Below the pieces are notes generated by a model. That model was given only the letters and a program-made list of their open reading frames with translations, did no database searches and was not told the DNA's origin. Source: a virus. From it: a stretch of DNA of 27,760 nt. Where the stretch lies: IMG/VR virus record IMGVR_UViG_3300017743_001850, positions 1-27,760 of that record; one strand, given 5' to 3'. The stretch's first letter is position 1, and each line of letters opens with the position of its first letter. Both the position numbers and the translations under genes were made by a program. Shown in pieces: positions 1-7,317 of this stretch.

Positions 1-130
1 AGCACTTGATAAGTATATTGACTATGACAAGATGTTCGAGAAAACATTCCTTGACCCATTAACACCCATTCTGGACGCAGTCGGATGGACGGCTGAACCC
101 CAAGCAACACTGGAGGACTTCTTTGGGTAA
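1..130 (+). CDS. 43: DNA polymerase C-terminus (T4 gp43 type), partial
   Basis: The window opens inside a gene read in frame from base 2 to the TAA at 128-130; 42 residues are visible. The segment [20 protein letters not shown] followed by a Gly-Trp resembles the C-terminal end of T4-family B DNA polymerases. The last residues, QATLEDFFG, fit the sliding-clamp-binding pattern Q-x-x-(L/I/M)-x-x-F-F, and T4-type polymerases are known to dock on the gp45 clamp through their extreme C-terminus. The stop codon overlaps the next start (TAATG). Its position ahead of primase-like, UvsX and gp41 genes fits a T4-like replication module. The identification rests on a short tail plus context, so it is likely but not certain. 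Confidence 0.72.
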   Translation, partial: ALDKYIDYDKMFEKTFLDPLTPILDAVGWTAEPQATLEDFFG

Positions 131-756
131 TGGACTACGAAGCATTTGTATATCTTTGGTTTGATTCTAAGAATCGTAAATTCTACCTTGGATATCATAA
201 AGGTCATGAAGATGACTCGTATACTCACTCATCAACGGTGCTGGAATCTTTTTCTAAAACCGCAGTACCTTCTCATATGCGAAGACGGATTCTTGCGAGA
301 GGTTCTGATGAAGAGATGCGGCAATTAGAAAAAGATTTGCTCGACAATCGTAAAGAAAGGTGTTGGGACAAATATTATAATGTGATTGCGGCATTTCCCC
401 CTCCCCCTAGATATGGGGAAGATAATAATCTCTATGTTCATGGAAAGTGGGGGACAGCGGAGTATCACCGAGAGAAAAGCGCGCTCTGGTACGCAGAGAA
501 TCGTGAGGCGATACGAGAGCAACAACAAATTTATCGTGAAGAGAATCGTGAGAAGATACGAGAGAATGATCGAAAGTATCAAAGAAAGTATCGTGAAAAG
601 AATCCTGAGAAGATACGAGAGAATGATCGAGTGCGGAAACGAAAATATCGTGAAGAGAATCGTGAGAAGATACGAGAGAATGACCGAAAGAATTATCATA
701 GAAAGAAAGCAGAGAAAATGGGAACATCAACATTGGATGACTTCTTCGGAAATTAG
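130..756 (+). CDS. GIY-YIG-type (homing-like) endonuclease with 19-aa repeats
   Basis: This 208-aa protein starts at the ATG overlapping the polymerase stop. The N-terminal 90 residues resemble phage GIY-YIG proteins: VYLW near residue 8 stands at the GIY position, YLGYHKG near 19 at the YIG position, followed by an Arg-rich helix (RRRIL, near 51), a Glu in QLEKDLL and a final YYN. Residues about 120-190 are a highly charged array of 19-aa repeats (YREENREKIRENDRK type), probably a helical DNA-contacting region. The C-terminus, STLDDFFGN, nearly copies the polymerase tail and may also bind the clamp. The position directly behind a replication gene is typical of homing endonucleases. Nuclease activity is inferred; the GIY/YIG tyrosines are in variant contexts. 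Confidence 0.6.
   Translation: MDYEAFVYLWFDSKNRKFYLGYHKGHEDDSYTHSSTVLESFSKTAVPSHMRRRILARGSDEEMRQLEKDLLDNRKERCWDKYYNVIAAFPPPPRYGEDNNLYVHGKWGTAEYHREKSALWYAENREAIREQQQIYREENREKIRENDRKYQRKYREKNPEKIRENDRVRKRKYREENREKIRENDRKNYHRKKAEKMGTSTLDDFFGN
490..702 (+). repeat. In-frame tandem repeat, 57-bp period
   Basis: Three 57-bp units begin at 532, 589 and 646, each opening TATCGTGAA and containing GAGAAGATACGAGAGAATGA; a shorter degenerate copy begins at 490. Each unit encodes 19 residues of the charged helix in the GIY-YIG-like protein. The units differ by point changes and keep the frame, so they look like expanded coding repeats and not a regulatory array. Confidence 0.85.
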
Positions 757-759
757 TAC

Positions 760-788
760 TTGACAAACCCTGCCCGGCCTGTTACTAT
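760..788 (+). promoter_or_regulatory. Sigma70-type promoter for the primase-like gene
   Basis: TTGACA at 760-765 and TACTAT at 783-788 are separated by 17 bp. The predicted start point, about 7 bp after the -10 box, falls at or one base before the ATG at 796, so the transcript would be leaderless. The 12-mer AGTACTTGACAA around the -35 box recurs at the promoter near 8675. Confidence 0.7.
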
Positions 789-795
789 ACACACA

Positions 796-1752
796 ATGAA
801 ATATTCTCTTACAATATTCAAGAACACGTTTGACAACCAGACTCACCGGAGGATGGAGTTCGATACGTGGGATACGTTTGAGAACTTACTTTATGAACTA
901 TCCCAAAAGGAGGGTAGAAAAGGTGGAAGTAATTCTTCTGTGCTTATTAGTCCTGCTACTTATCATGCCGATACTACAAGGTCTAATAAAAGTGTTGCTC
1001 TATGGGGCGGTTGGGCTTGCCTTGATGTCGATAGTTATATGGTACGGAGTGATAGTGTTCTAACACCTGTCGAGTGCCTACAACGGGAACTACAAGAGAA
1101 GTTTGGTCGGTTCTACTATGTGTGTTACAATACCGCATCGTCTACCTACGAGCAACCCAAGTTCCGTCTAGTGTTCCCTTTGACTCGTACTGTCGAGAGT
1201 AAAGATCTGGCACACTTCTGGTTTGCCATGAACAAGCAGTTCGATGAACTTGGTGACAAGCAGACCAAAGACCTGTCCCGTATGTACTATGTCCCCGCAC
1301 AGTATCCAGACGCATACAGTTTCATCTTCACTAATGATGGGGTCAAACTAGACCCTGATATGTTGATGAACAAGTATTCGTTTGTTGAACCGCAAGGTAA
1401 GACATTCATGGACAGACTGCCACCTGAGTTGCAGAAGGCCGTGATCGAACATCGTAAGAACTCACTGGACAATACCGATATCACTTGGACATCATATCAT
1501 GACTGCCCCTTCTTCCCCAAACGACTCACACTTGAGTATCGTGCAATCACTGGTACTGGTTGGTATCATAAGATGTACCAGATCATGATTGCTATCGCGG
1601 GTAATGCCGTCTCCAAAGGTTACCCTATTACTGCGGGTCAGATTTCTCAGATGTGTAGTCAGTTGGATATGGAGACTGGTAACTGGTATGAAAACAGACC
1701 CCTAGATAAAGAGGCGGATAGGGCATTGGAATACATTTACAGGAACGGATAA
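796..1752 (+). CDS. Primase-like replication protein (archaeo-eukaryotic primase-type)
   Basis: 318 aa from the ATG at 796. The strand CLDVD near residue 77, preceded by a Trp-rich segment (LWGGWA), matches the metal-binding hDhD motif of archaeo-eukaryotic-type primases. The later YNTASS followed by QPKFRLVFPLTR resembles the conserved third motif (small residues, then P-(K/R)-FR-hhhPL). The C-terminal third, with ITGTGWYHKM and an ordered helical segment, may be a PriCT-like domain. No helicase domain is fused; the helicase is separate (gp41-like, 4961-6370). The role would be primer synthesis at the phage fork. The neighbours, polymerase fragment upstream and UvsX downstream, support this. 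There is no Shine-Dalgarno sequence in the 30 bases before the ATG, in keeping with the leaderless start predicted from the promoter. A non-primase RepB-like replication role is possible. Confidence 0.55.
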   Translation: MKYSLTIFKNTFDNQTHRRMEFDTWDTFENLLYELSQKEGRKGGSNSSVLISPATYHADTTRSNKSVALWGGWACLDVDSYMVRSDSVLTPVECLQRELQEKFGRFYYVCYNTASSTYEQPKFRLVFPLTRTVESKDLAHFWFAMNKQFDELGDKQTKDLSRMYYVPAQYPDAYSFIFTNDGVKLDPDMLMNKYSFVEPQGKTFMDRLPPELQKAVIEHRKNSLDNTDITWTSYHDCPFFPKRLTLEYRAITGTGWYHKMYQIMIAIAGNAVSKGYPITAGQISQMCSQLDMETGNWYENRPLDKEADRALEYIYRNG

Positions 1753-2690
1753 TGAGAATACTAGTCACGGGTGCGGCAGGATTTATTGGCACTCACCTTA
1801 TGGCATCACTGAGGGATGATGGTTTTGATGTTGTAGGTATAGACAACTTCAACGACTTCTATGATCCTAGTCTAAAAAAGGAACGAGTCATATCACATGG
1901 TAATCATGTATTTCCGTGTGACCTAAAGAACTTTAACGATCTAGATGGTGCATTTGGTGCTATTCGTCCCGACATCGTCATGCACCTTGCTGCTCGTGCG
2001 AATGTACGAGACTCTTTTGGTAAAGAGGTTATCTACCATAAAGACAACATTGATGCTACTCAGAACCTGATCCAAGTCTGCAAGATGTATGATGTACAGA
2101 AGGTGATATATGCATCTACCAGTTCAGTCTATGGTGGTACACCTATTCCTAAAACTGGGTGGATTGAGAGTGAGGTGACTGGACACCAGTTGAATGCCTA
2201 TGCCTACACCAAGTACATCAATGAATGTCAGTTCAACATCTCTGGTTTGTACAATGTGGGTCTTCGATTCTTTACCGTCTATGGCCCGTGGGGTAGACCT
2301 GATATGGCGTTGTTCCAGTTTACTGATGCGATTGTCAAGGGTGAACCTATTGAGGCATACAACTACGGTAAGATGAAACGAGACTTTACCTATATTGGGG
2401 ATATCATTGAGGGTATCAAACTTGCAATGTTCTCCAATACAGAAAACAATTCTATCTACAATATAGGTAGAGGTAAACAAGTTCAACTGATGCATTTTAT
2501 TAAGTGCATAAGTAAGGAACTAGGAAGAGAGGCAGATGTAGTTCTCGCGCCTCGACATCCTGCTGACACTCTTGAAACATGGAGTAATACAACAAAAATT
2601 AGAGAACTAGGGTATGAACCCAAAGTGGATATTGAACAGGGTGTTGGTGCCTTTGTTCGATGGTACAAAGAATATTACGGAGTAAAATAA
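1752..2690 (+). CDS. NAD-dependent epimerase, likely UDP-glucuronate 4-epimerase
   Basis: 312 aa, a complete extended short-chain dehydrogenase. The Rossmann motif GAAGFIG is at residues 7-13, the catalytic Ser lies in STSSVYG (near 124) and the Y-x-x-x-K pair is Y150/K154. The region VYGPWGRPDMALFQF is typical of the UDP-glucuronate epimerase branch. It would interconvert UDP-glucuronate and UDP-galacturonate in the cytoplasm. Start and stop overlap both neighbours by one base (TAATG). The next gene is a UDP-glucose dehydrogenase homologue, which would supply the substrate. Together they suggest that the phage changes sugar precursors, for host surface glycans or for modification of its own macromolecules. 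The exact substrate cannot be fixed from motifs; UDP-glucose 4-epimerase is an alternative. Confidence 0.8.
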   Translation: MRILVTGAAGFIGTHLMASLRDDGFDVVGIDNFNDFYDPSLKKERVISHGNHVFPCDLKNFNDLDGAFGAIRPDIVMHLAARANVRDSFGKEVIYHKDNIDATQNLIQVCKMYDVQKVIYASTSSVYGGTPIPKTGWIESEVTGHQLNAYAYTKYINECQFNISGLYNVGLRFFTVYGPWGRPDMALFQFTDAIVKGEPIEAYNYGKMKRDFTYIGDIIEGIKLAMFSNTENNSIYNIGRGKQVQLMHFIKCISKELGREADVVLAPRHPADTLETWSNTTKIRELGYEPKVDIEQGVGAFVRWYKEYYGVK

Positions 2691-3601
2691 TGGCCGATGA
2701 TGGTATGAGAAATATGAATCCTGATGGAACTGTGCAGGAGGTGATGGGTAAACTAAAGATTGGTATTGTAGGCCATGGGTTTGTTGGTGGTGCAGTGGAC
2801 TATGCATTTACTCACCCTGAGATCGAGAAGTTCTATGTTGACCCCAAGTACAACACAACTATTGATGATTTGATTGAATGGGCCCCACATGTTTCTTTCA
2901 TATGTGCGCCTACACCTATGGCAGATAGTGGGTTCGTTGATGCCTCTATTGTAGAGGATGCTGCACTTAAACTTATCGAACATACTGAAGGTGGTGTTGT
3001 TATCAAGTCAACAATCACACCGGACATTGTTGATAGACTTTACAACTCACTGTTTGAGGATGATCTGAAACGATTGACTATCAACCCTGAGTTCTTGACT
3101 GAATCAAATGCTAAGGAACAGTTCGTCAACGCTGAGTATCATGTTCTTGGTGGTCATCCTGATGCCTGTCAAGGTGTCGCACAGTTATATGATGTATACA
3201 GTCTATGTAACGCGACTGAATTTCTTTTCTGTTCAGGGCCCGAGGCGGCATATATTAAATATGGTGTGAACTCGTATCTTGCTATGAAAGTAACATTCTT
3301 CAATCAACTATATGATTCACTTCAGAACTTCGGTTGTAACTATCCTACGGTTGCCAAGGCAATTGGTCGTGATAAGAGGATCGGCATAGGTCATACTCGT
3401 GTTCCTGGCTACGATAGCAAACGTGGATTTGGTGGTGCGTGTTTCCCCAAGGATACGAAAGCGTTCACAATCTTCGATAAAGACTTGACATTGATTGATA
3501 AATGTGTTAAAATAAACAACGATTATCGCAAACAATATGACCTAGATGAAAGAGAGGAATCAAACAATGTCGATTATGGACAAACTGAAGAAAAACAGTA
3601 A
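2690..3601 (+). CDS. UDP-glucose/GDP-mannose dehydrogenase homologue, C-terminally short
   Basis: 303 aa. Residues 24-33 carry the NAD-binding GIVGHGFVGG; the central domain has K190 and N194 (AYIKYGVNSY) and the catalytic cysteine C251 in FGGACFPKDTKAF. These are hallmarks of the UDP-glucose/UDP-ManNAc dehydrogenase family, which makes UDP-uronates by two NAD-dependent oxidations. The protein stops about 50 residues after the catalytic Cys, whereas family members usually carry a further UDP-binding domain and are near 390-450 aa. The last 12 codons overlap the uvsX start region. The start could instead be ATG 2744 (MGKLKIG), but AGGAGG at 2736-2741 lies only 2 bp from it, so 2690 (TAATG coupling) is preferred. 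Whether the short form is active alone is open. Confidence 0.78.
   Translation: MADDGMRNMNPDGTVQEVMGKLKIGIVGHGFVGGAVDYAFTHPEIEKFYVDPKYNTTIDDLIEWAPHVSFICAPTPMADSGFVDASIVEDAALKLIEHTEGGVVIKSTITPDIVDRLYNSLFEDDLKRLTINPEFLTESNAKEQFVNAEYHVLGGHPDACQGVAQLYDVYSLCNATEFLFCSGPEAAYIKYGVNSYLAMKVTFFNQLYDSLQNFGCNYPTVAKAIGRDKRIGIGHTRVPGYDSKRGFGGACFPKDTKAFTIFDKDLTLIDKCVKINNDYRKQYDLDEREESNNVDYGQTEEKQ
3485..3513 (+). promoter_or_regulatory. Sigma70-type promoter for uvsX
   Basis: TTGACA at 3485-3490 and TAAAAT at 3508-3513 with a 17-bp spacer lie inside the 3' end of the dehydrogenase gene, about 50 bp before the uvsX ATG. GAGAGGAA at 3552-3559 would be the ribosome-binding site. Confidence 0.6.
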
Positions 3602-4616
3602 GATTAAAACCACTGAGGTTTTGGATCGGAGTAAGTTTTTTACAGAACAAGATATGGTGCCAACCGATGTTCCAATGGTGAATGTCGCGTTGAGCGGAAG
3701 TATTGACGGTGGTGTCACGCCTGGCCTAACAGTTCTTGCTGGGCCTTCCAAGCACTTTAAGACTTCATTTGCCCTGCTAATGGCGGGTGCTTATTTGAAG
3801 GCTAAGAAAGATGCAGTTATGCTGTTTTATGATAGTGAGTTTGGTAGTCCCCAATCTTACTTTGAACAGTTTGGAATTGACACCAGCAGGGTGTTGCATA
3901 CGCCCATTGCCAATGTCGAGGAACTCAAGATTGATCTAATCAATCAACTTGAAGAACTTGACCGGAGCGATGACGTTATTATCGTTATTGATTCGATTGG
4001 TAATCTCGCATCCAAGAAGGAATTGGAGGATGCACTCAACGAGAAGTCTGTGGCAGATATGTCCCGTGCTAAAGCGTTAAAGGGTTTGTTCAGAATGTGC
4101 ACTCCGTACTTGACTATGAAGAACATTCCCATGCTTGCCGTCAACCACACTTATAAAGAAATCGGTCTCTTTCCCAAAGATATCGTAGGTGGAGGTACTG
4201 GTATTTACTACAGTGCTGATAACATCTGGATTCTAGGAAGACAACAAGACAAAGTCGGTACTGAGATCAAAGGGTATCACTTCGTCATCAATGTGGAGAA
4301 GTCTCGTTATGTTAAAGAGAAATCTAAGATCCCTATCTCAGTTTCTTGGGAAGGTGGTGTACAACGTTATTCTGGGCTTCTGGACGTTGCTCTTGTTGGT
4401 AACTATTGTACTAAACCTTCCAATGGTTGGTACGCTCGTGTTGATCGGAAAACTGGAGAGATACTTGAACCTAAAGTACGGTTAGCAGATACACTCAAAG
4501 AAGAGTTCTGGGCACCTATCTTTGCGGAGACAGACTTTGCTGATTTCTTGAAATCACAATACTCTATCGGTCTAGCACAAAAGGTTGATATGGAAGAAAT
4601 TGCCAATGTCGAATGA
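3567..4616 (+). CDS. uvsX: UvsX-like RecA-family recombinase
   Basis: 349 aa. Walker A is GPSKHFKT at residues 59-66, with the phage-type insertion between Gly and Lys seen in T4 UvsX. Walker B is VIIVIDS, with D142. The later VNHTYKEIG and GGTGIYYSADNIWILGR segments correspond to the RecA core motifs. It would coat single-stranded DNA and drive strand exchange for recombination-dependent replication and repair. The ATG at 3567 is chosen because GAGAGGAA precedes it by 7 bp and MSIMDKL is a natural N-terminus; an upstream in-frame ATG at 3546 lacks such a site. A sigma70-type promoter lies just upstream in the preceding gene. The 3' end overlaps the next gene by 11 bp. Confidence 0.93.
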   Translation: MSIMDKLKKNSKIKTTEVLDRSKFFTEQDMVPTDVPMVNVALSGSIDGGVTPGLTVLAGPSKHFKTSFALLMAGAYLKAKKDAVMLFYDSEFGSPQSYFEQFGIDTSRVLHTPIANVEELKIDLINQLEELDRSDDVIIVIDSIGNLASKKELEDALNEKSVADMSRAKALKGLFRMCTPYLTMKNIPMLAVNHTYKEIGLFPKDIVGGGTGIYYSADNIWILGRQQDKVGTEIKGYHFVINVEKSRYVKEKSKIPISVSWEGGVQRYSGLLDVALVGNYCTKPSNGWYARVDRKTGEILEPKVRLADTLKEEFWAPIFAETDFADFLKSQYSIGLAQKVDMEEIANVE

Positions 4617-5013
4617 TATTGATGACATGCTCAGTGAACATGTCCACTATGAGATCATCCCTTCCGATGACATTCATGGTTGGAATATTAGACTACTGGA
4701 GGAGTACCCTGAAACGGTTATCTCCTTCGGTACCATTTCATTTGACGCGATTGATGAGGATGATGGACACATCACCTTCAACTTCACTATTGTTTCCACC
4801 CCAGACGCAGATTTAACAACAGAAGACTTGACATTTCAAGCATATGTTGGTAGAATACTGGGTGCGGTGATAGAACTGTCTATCACCGAAGGAACAATGA
4901 TTGCACGGGATGAGAAGACAAATCAACTCCTTGCTACCGAAGATACATTAGAGGACTTACATGCAGAATATCAACTTGGAGCAGACGGTACTACGGAACC
5001 TTCTAACCAATGA
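4606..5013 (+). CDS. Conserved-position hypothetical between uvsX and gp41
   Basis: 135 aa from ATG 4606 (MSNDIDDMLSEH), overlapping the uvsX stop by 11 bp and the helicase start by 53 bp. The protein is acidic and rich in beta-type segments (TVISFGTISFDAI, HITFNFTIV), followed by a helix (YVGRILGAVIELSI) and a Thr/Glu-rich tail. No domain was recognised. In T4 the gene between uvsX and 41 is gene 40, a head-assembly chaperone; the position matches, but no sequence support for homology can be seen. The double overlap suggests translational coupling with the replication genes. Confidence 0.75.
   Translation: MSNDIDDMLSEHVHYEIIPSDDIHGWNIRLLEEYPETVISFGTISFDAIDEDDGHITFNFTIVSTPDADLTTEDLTFQAYVGRILGAVIELSITEGTMIARDEKTNQLLATEDTLEDLHAEYQLGADGTTEPSNQ
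4828..4856 (+). promoter_or_regulatory. Possible internal promoter before the gp41-like helicase
   Basis: TTGACA at 4828-4833, a 17-bp spacer and TAGAAT at 4851-4856, about 105 bp upstream of the helicase start. The -35 box is perfect and the -10 box has one mismatch. The geometry equals the other promoters of this window. Confidence 0.45.
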
Positions 5014-6370
5014 ACCCTATATGCGGAAGGTTCTTCCGTTCATAACACCCGACTACTTTGACGGGGTCTATAAAGGACTCTTCAAAGAAGTTACTAAGTT
5101 TGTCGCGAAGTACAACAAACTACCGAGTCTTGAAGCATTCAAGATTGAGATCGATGAGAATCAATCTCTGAGTGAAGACAACTATCGTGTTGCAGTAGAT
5201 CTTCTGCCAAACATCTTTACAGCAGAACCTGAGAACCTTGAGTGGTTGGTTGAACGCACCGAGAAATGGTGTCAGGATCGTGCAGTCTACAATGCAGTCA
5301 TGGAGTCTATCAATATCATTGATGGGAAACATGCGACTATGCAGAAGAATGCAATTCCTGATGTATTGAGTAAGGCACTGGGTGTGACCTTCGACACTAA
5401 CATTGGTCACGACTATCTTGAGAATGTTGATAGTCGGTATGACTTCTATCATGAACAAGAAGAGAGAATACCATTTGACTTGGACTACTTTAACGAAATC
5501 ACTAAAGGTGGTTTACCCAACAAGACGCTCAATATTGCACTGGCTGGTACTGGTGTCGGTAAGTCTCTGTTCATGTGTCATGTCGCTGCCGGTGCACTGA
5601 GTCAAGGACATAATGTACTCTACATCACTATGGAGATGGCTGAGGAACGTATCGCGGAACGTATCGACGCGAATCTATTGAACGTACCGATTGACCAGTT
5701 AGAGAACTTGTCCAGAGAAATGTTTACTGATAAGGTATCCCAGATCGCTGCGAAGACCCAAGGTAAACTGATCATCAAAGAGTATCCTACCGGACAGGCA
5801 AACACCAGTCACTTCCGTGCACTGTTGAATGAACTGAAACTGAAGAAGAACTTTGTGCCTCAGTTGATCTTTATTGACTATCTGAACATCTGTGCTTCGT
5901 CTCGTATGAAGGGTATGGGTGGTGCTATCAACTCTTACTCTTATATCAAGAGTATTGCAGAAGAGATGCGTGGTCTTGCTGTTGAGTTCAATCTGCCGAT
6001 TATGTCTGCTACCCAGACTACTCGTGGTGGGTACAACAATGATGATGTCGGTCTGGAGGATACTTCAGAATCATTCGGCCTACCCGCAACGGCTGACCTG
6101 ATGTTTGCCCTGATCTCTAACGACGAGTTGAACAGTCTAGGTAAGATCATGGTCAAGCAGTTGAAGAACCGATACAATGACCTGACACGACATAACCGAT
6201 TCACTGTCAAGGTTGAACGCAGTAAGATGCGTCTGTCCGATGATGATGACGAGGAAATGATTCCGAATGATCAGGATAAGGGGTGGGATGACAAACCACT
6301 ATTTGATCGTAGTCCATCAGGACAACGAGTCGCAGCAGAGAACCACAAGTTCCAAAACTTTAAGATGTAG
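4961..6370 (+). CDS. 41: Replicative DNA helicase, DnaB/gp41 family
   Basis: 469 aa. The N-terminal 150 residues form a helical domain of the DnaB N-terminal kind. The RecA-type core starts near 170 with PFDLDYFNEITKGGLPN. Walker A is GTGVGKS (196-202), the catalytic Glu lies in ITMEMAEER (near 225), and Walker B is LIFIDYLNI with D306. The TQTTRGG motif follows (H3 position), then a KNRYND segment with the arginine-finger region. The acidic C-terminus (DDDDEE) is in the usual disordered tail. It would unwind DNA 5' to 3' ahead of the phage polymerase and carry the primase. It is separate from the primase-like protein, as in T4. The start ATG 4961 lies within the previous gene, with GAGGA at 4951-4955. 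Confidence 0.92.
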   Translation: MQNINLEQTVLRNLLTNEPYMRKVLPFITPDYFDGVYKGLFKEVTKFVAKYNKLPSLEAFKIEIDENQSLSEDNYRVAVDLLPNIFTAEPENLEWLVERTEKWCQDRAVYNAVMESINIIDGKHATMQKNAIPDVLSKALGVTFDTNIGHDYLENVDSRYDFYHEQEERIPFDLDYFNEITKGGLPNKTLNIALAGTGVGKSLFMCHVAAGALSQGHNVLYITMEMAEERIAERIDANLLNVPIDQLENLSREMFTDKVSQIAAKTQGKLIIKEYPTGQANTSHFRALLNELKLKKNFVPQLIFIDYLNICASSRMKGMGGAINSYSYIKSIAEEMRGLAVEFNLPIMSATQTTRGGYNNDDVGLEDTSESFGLPATADLMFALISNDELNSLGKIMVKQLKNRYNDLTRHNRFTVKVERSKMRLSDDDDEEMIPNDQDKGWDDKPLFDRSPSGQRVAAENHKFQNFKM

Positions 6371-6372
6371 AT

Positions 6373-6618
6373 ATGGATGATATTGTTTGGCCTATAGCAA
6401 CCACTGTACTAATGTTCCTTTCCTTCTGGTTTGGTAAGTTCAAAGGGTTTGCTGATGGATGGGGTGTAGGGTATGATGAGGGTGCTGATGCAGTCACACC
6501 CGCTGTTGCCCGAGCGGTACTCCGATGGGTTCGTATAGATAAAGATGTAAACCTTAGTGATCCAGAGATTGATGAGGTCATACAGAATATCAATGTAGAA
6601 ATAGAACCAGAGGATTAG
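6373..6618 (+). CDS. Small single-pass membrane protein
   Basis: 81 aa. Residues 4-20 (IVWPIATTVLMFLSFWF) form one membrane segment, followed by a Gly-rich stretch (GFADGWGVGYDEG) and an acidic tail. The short N-terminus and the charged tail suggest a membrane anchor with a soluble tail. No family was recognised. It starts 2 bp after the helicase stop and abuts the next ATG, so it is part of the same transcript. Function unknown. Confidence 0.7.
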   Translation: MDDIVWPIATTVLMFLSFWFGKFKGFADGWGVGYDEGADAVTPAVARAVLRWVRIDKDVNLSDPEIDEVIQNINVEIEPED

Positions 6619-7317
6619 ATGACACATGTAAAGGAGATCTCCGCACCGTGGGACTTCTTAGGCCCAGTCAAGGAACTGTGTTTGAAGTGGGCAGAAGAAG
6701 TAGTAGCCTCCGACAATGCTCCTCATGCGTTTCTTAAACATAGACAACGTCCACATCATATCATCAACACTGCGAGTTGGGACGAGTGGCATAAAGTAGA
6801 AGAATACGCTGGTGTGCGTGAAGCACGTGAGATAAAACGTAGACAGATACTGATGCTCCGTGAGTATGGACTGGTGAATCGTATTGTGATTGAACAGTAT
6901 GATTTACCCAAACAGATTGATAAATGGATTCAGGATGCCGTGTGGACACAGTTTGGTATCCCACATGAAGAGACTATGCCTATCCTACAGATCCAGAACG
7001 GGGGTGAACTTCTACATCCCCATCAAGGCCATGGTAGACAAGCAAGTATGTTCTGTCTATTGCGTGGCGAAGATGAGGTCACTAAGTGGTATGACCAGAC
7101 AGGTGACTTCGAGCAGTTGGAGAAGTTCCGTATACCGGATCTGAACAAACTAGAAGTAAAGACCGAATACACGATGAAGGAAGATCAGTGGGTACTGTTC
7201 AACCACAAGGCGTGGCACTCGGTACACAGGAAATCCGATGTTGGTGTAAGAATCAACTTGGGTGTTGATTTCAAAACAATGAATATAAATGAAAGTGAGA
7301 GATATTTTAATGAGTGA
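6619..7317 (+). CDS. Putative 2OG-Fe(II)/cupin-fold oxygenase
   Basis: 232 aa. The C-terminal half has the signs of a double-stranded beta-helix dioxygenase: LLHPHQGHGRQASMF (H133/H135 region), a Pro-rich loop, then WVLFNHKAWHSVH with H200, and a distal Arg (R211) in VRINLGVDF that would hold 2-oxoglutarate. The first ligand pair reads H-x-H and not the usual H-x-D, so metal binding may differ. The N-terminal half (helical, Trp/His-rich) was not recognised. It overlaps the ThyX gene by 8 bp. Substrate unknown; nucleic acid, protein and small-molecule hydroxylation are all possible. Confidence 0.5.
   Translation: MTHVKEISAPWDFLGPVKELCLKWAEEVVASDNAPHAFLKHRQRPHHIINTASWDEWHKVEEYAGVREAREIKRRQILMLREYGLVNRIVIEQYDLPKQIDKWIQDAVWTQFGIPHEETMPILQIQNGGELLHPHQGHGRQASMFCLLRGEDEVTKWYDQTGDFEQLEKFRIPDLNKLEVKTEYTMKEDQWVLFNHKAWHSVHRKSDVGVRINLGVDFKTMNINESERYFNE

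Noticed and set aside
325-766. Long minus-strand and alternative plus frames opposite the repeat-rich gene
   Set aside because: They arise from the repeated codons of the GIY-YIG-like gene; the peptides are low-complexity Ser/Leu/Ile strings.
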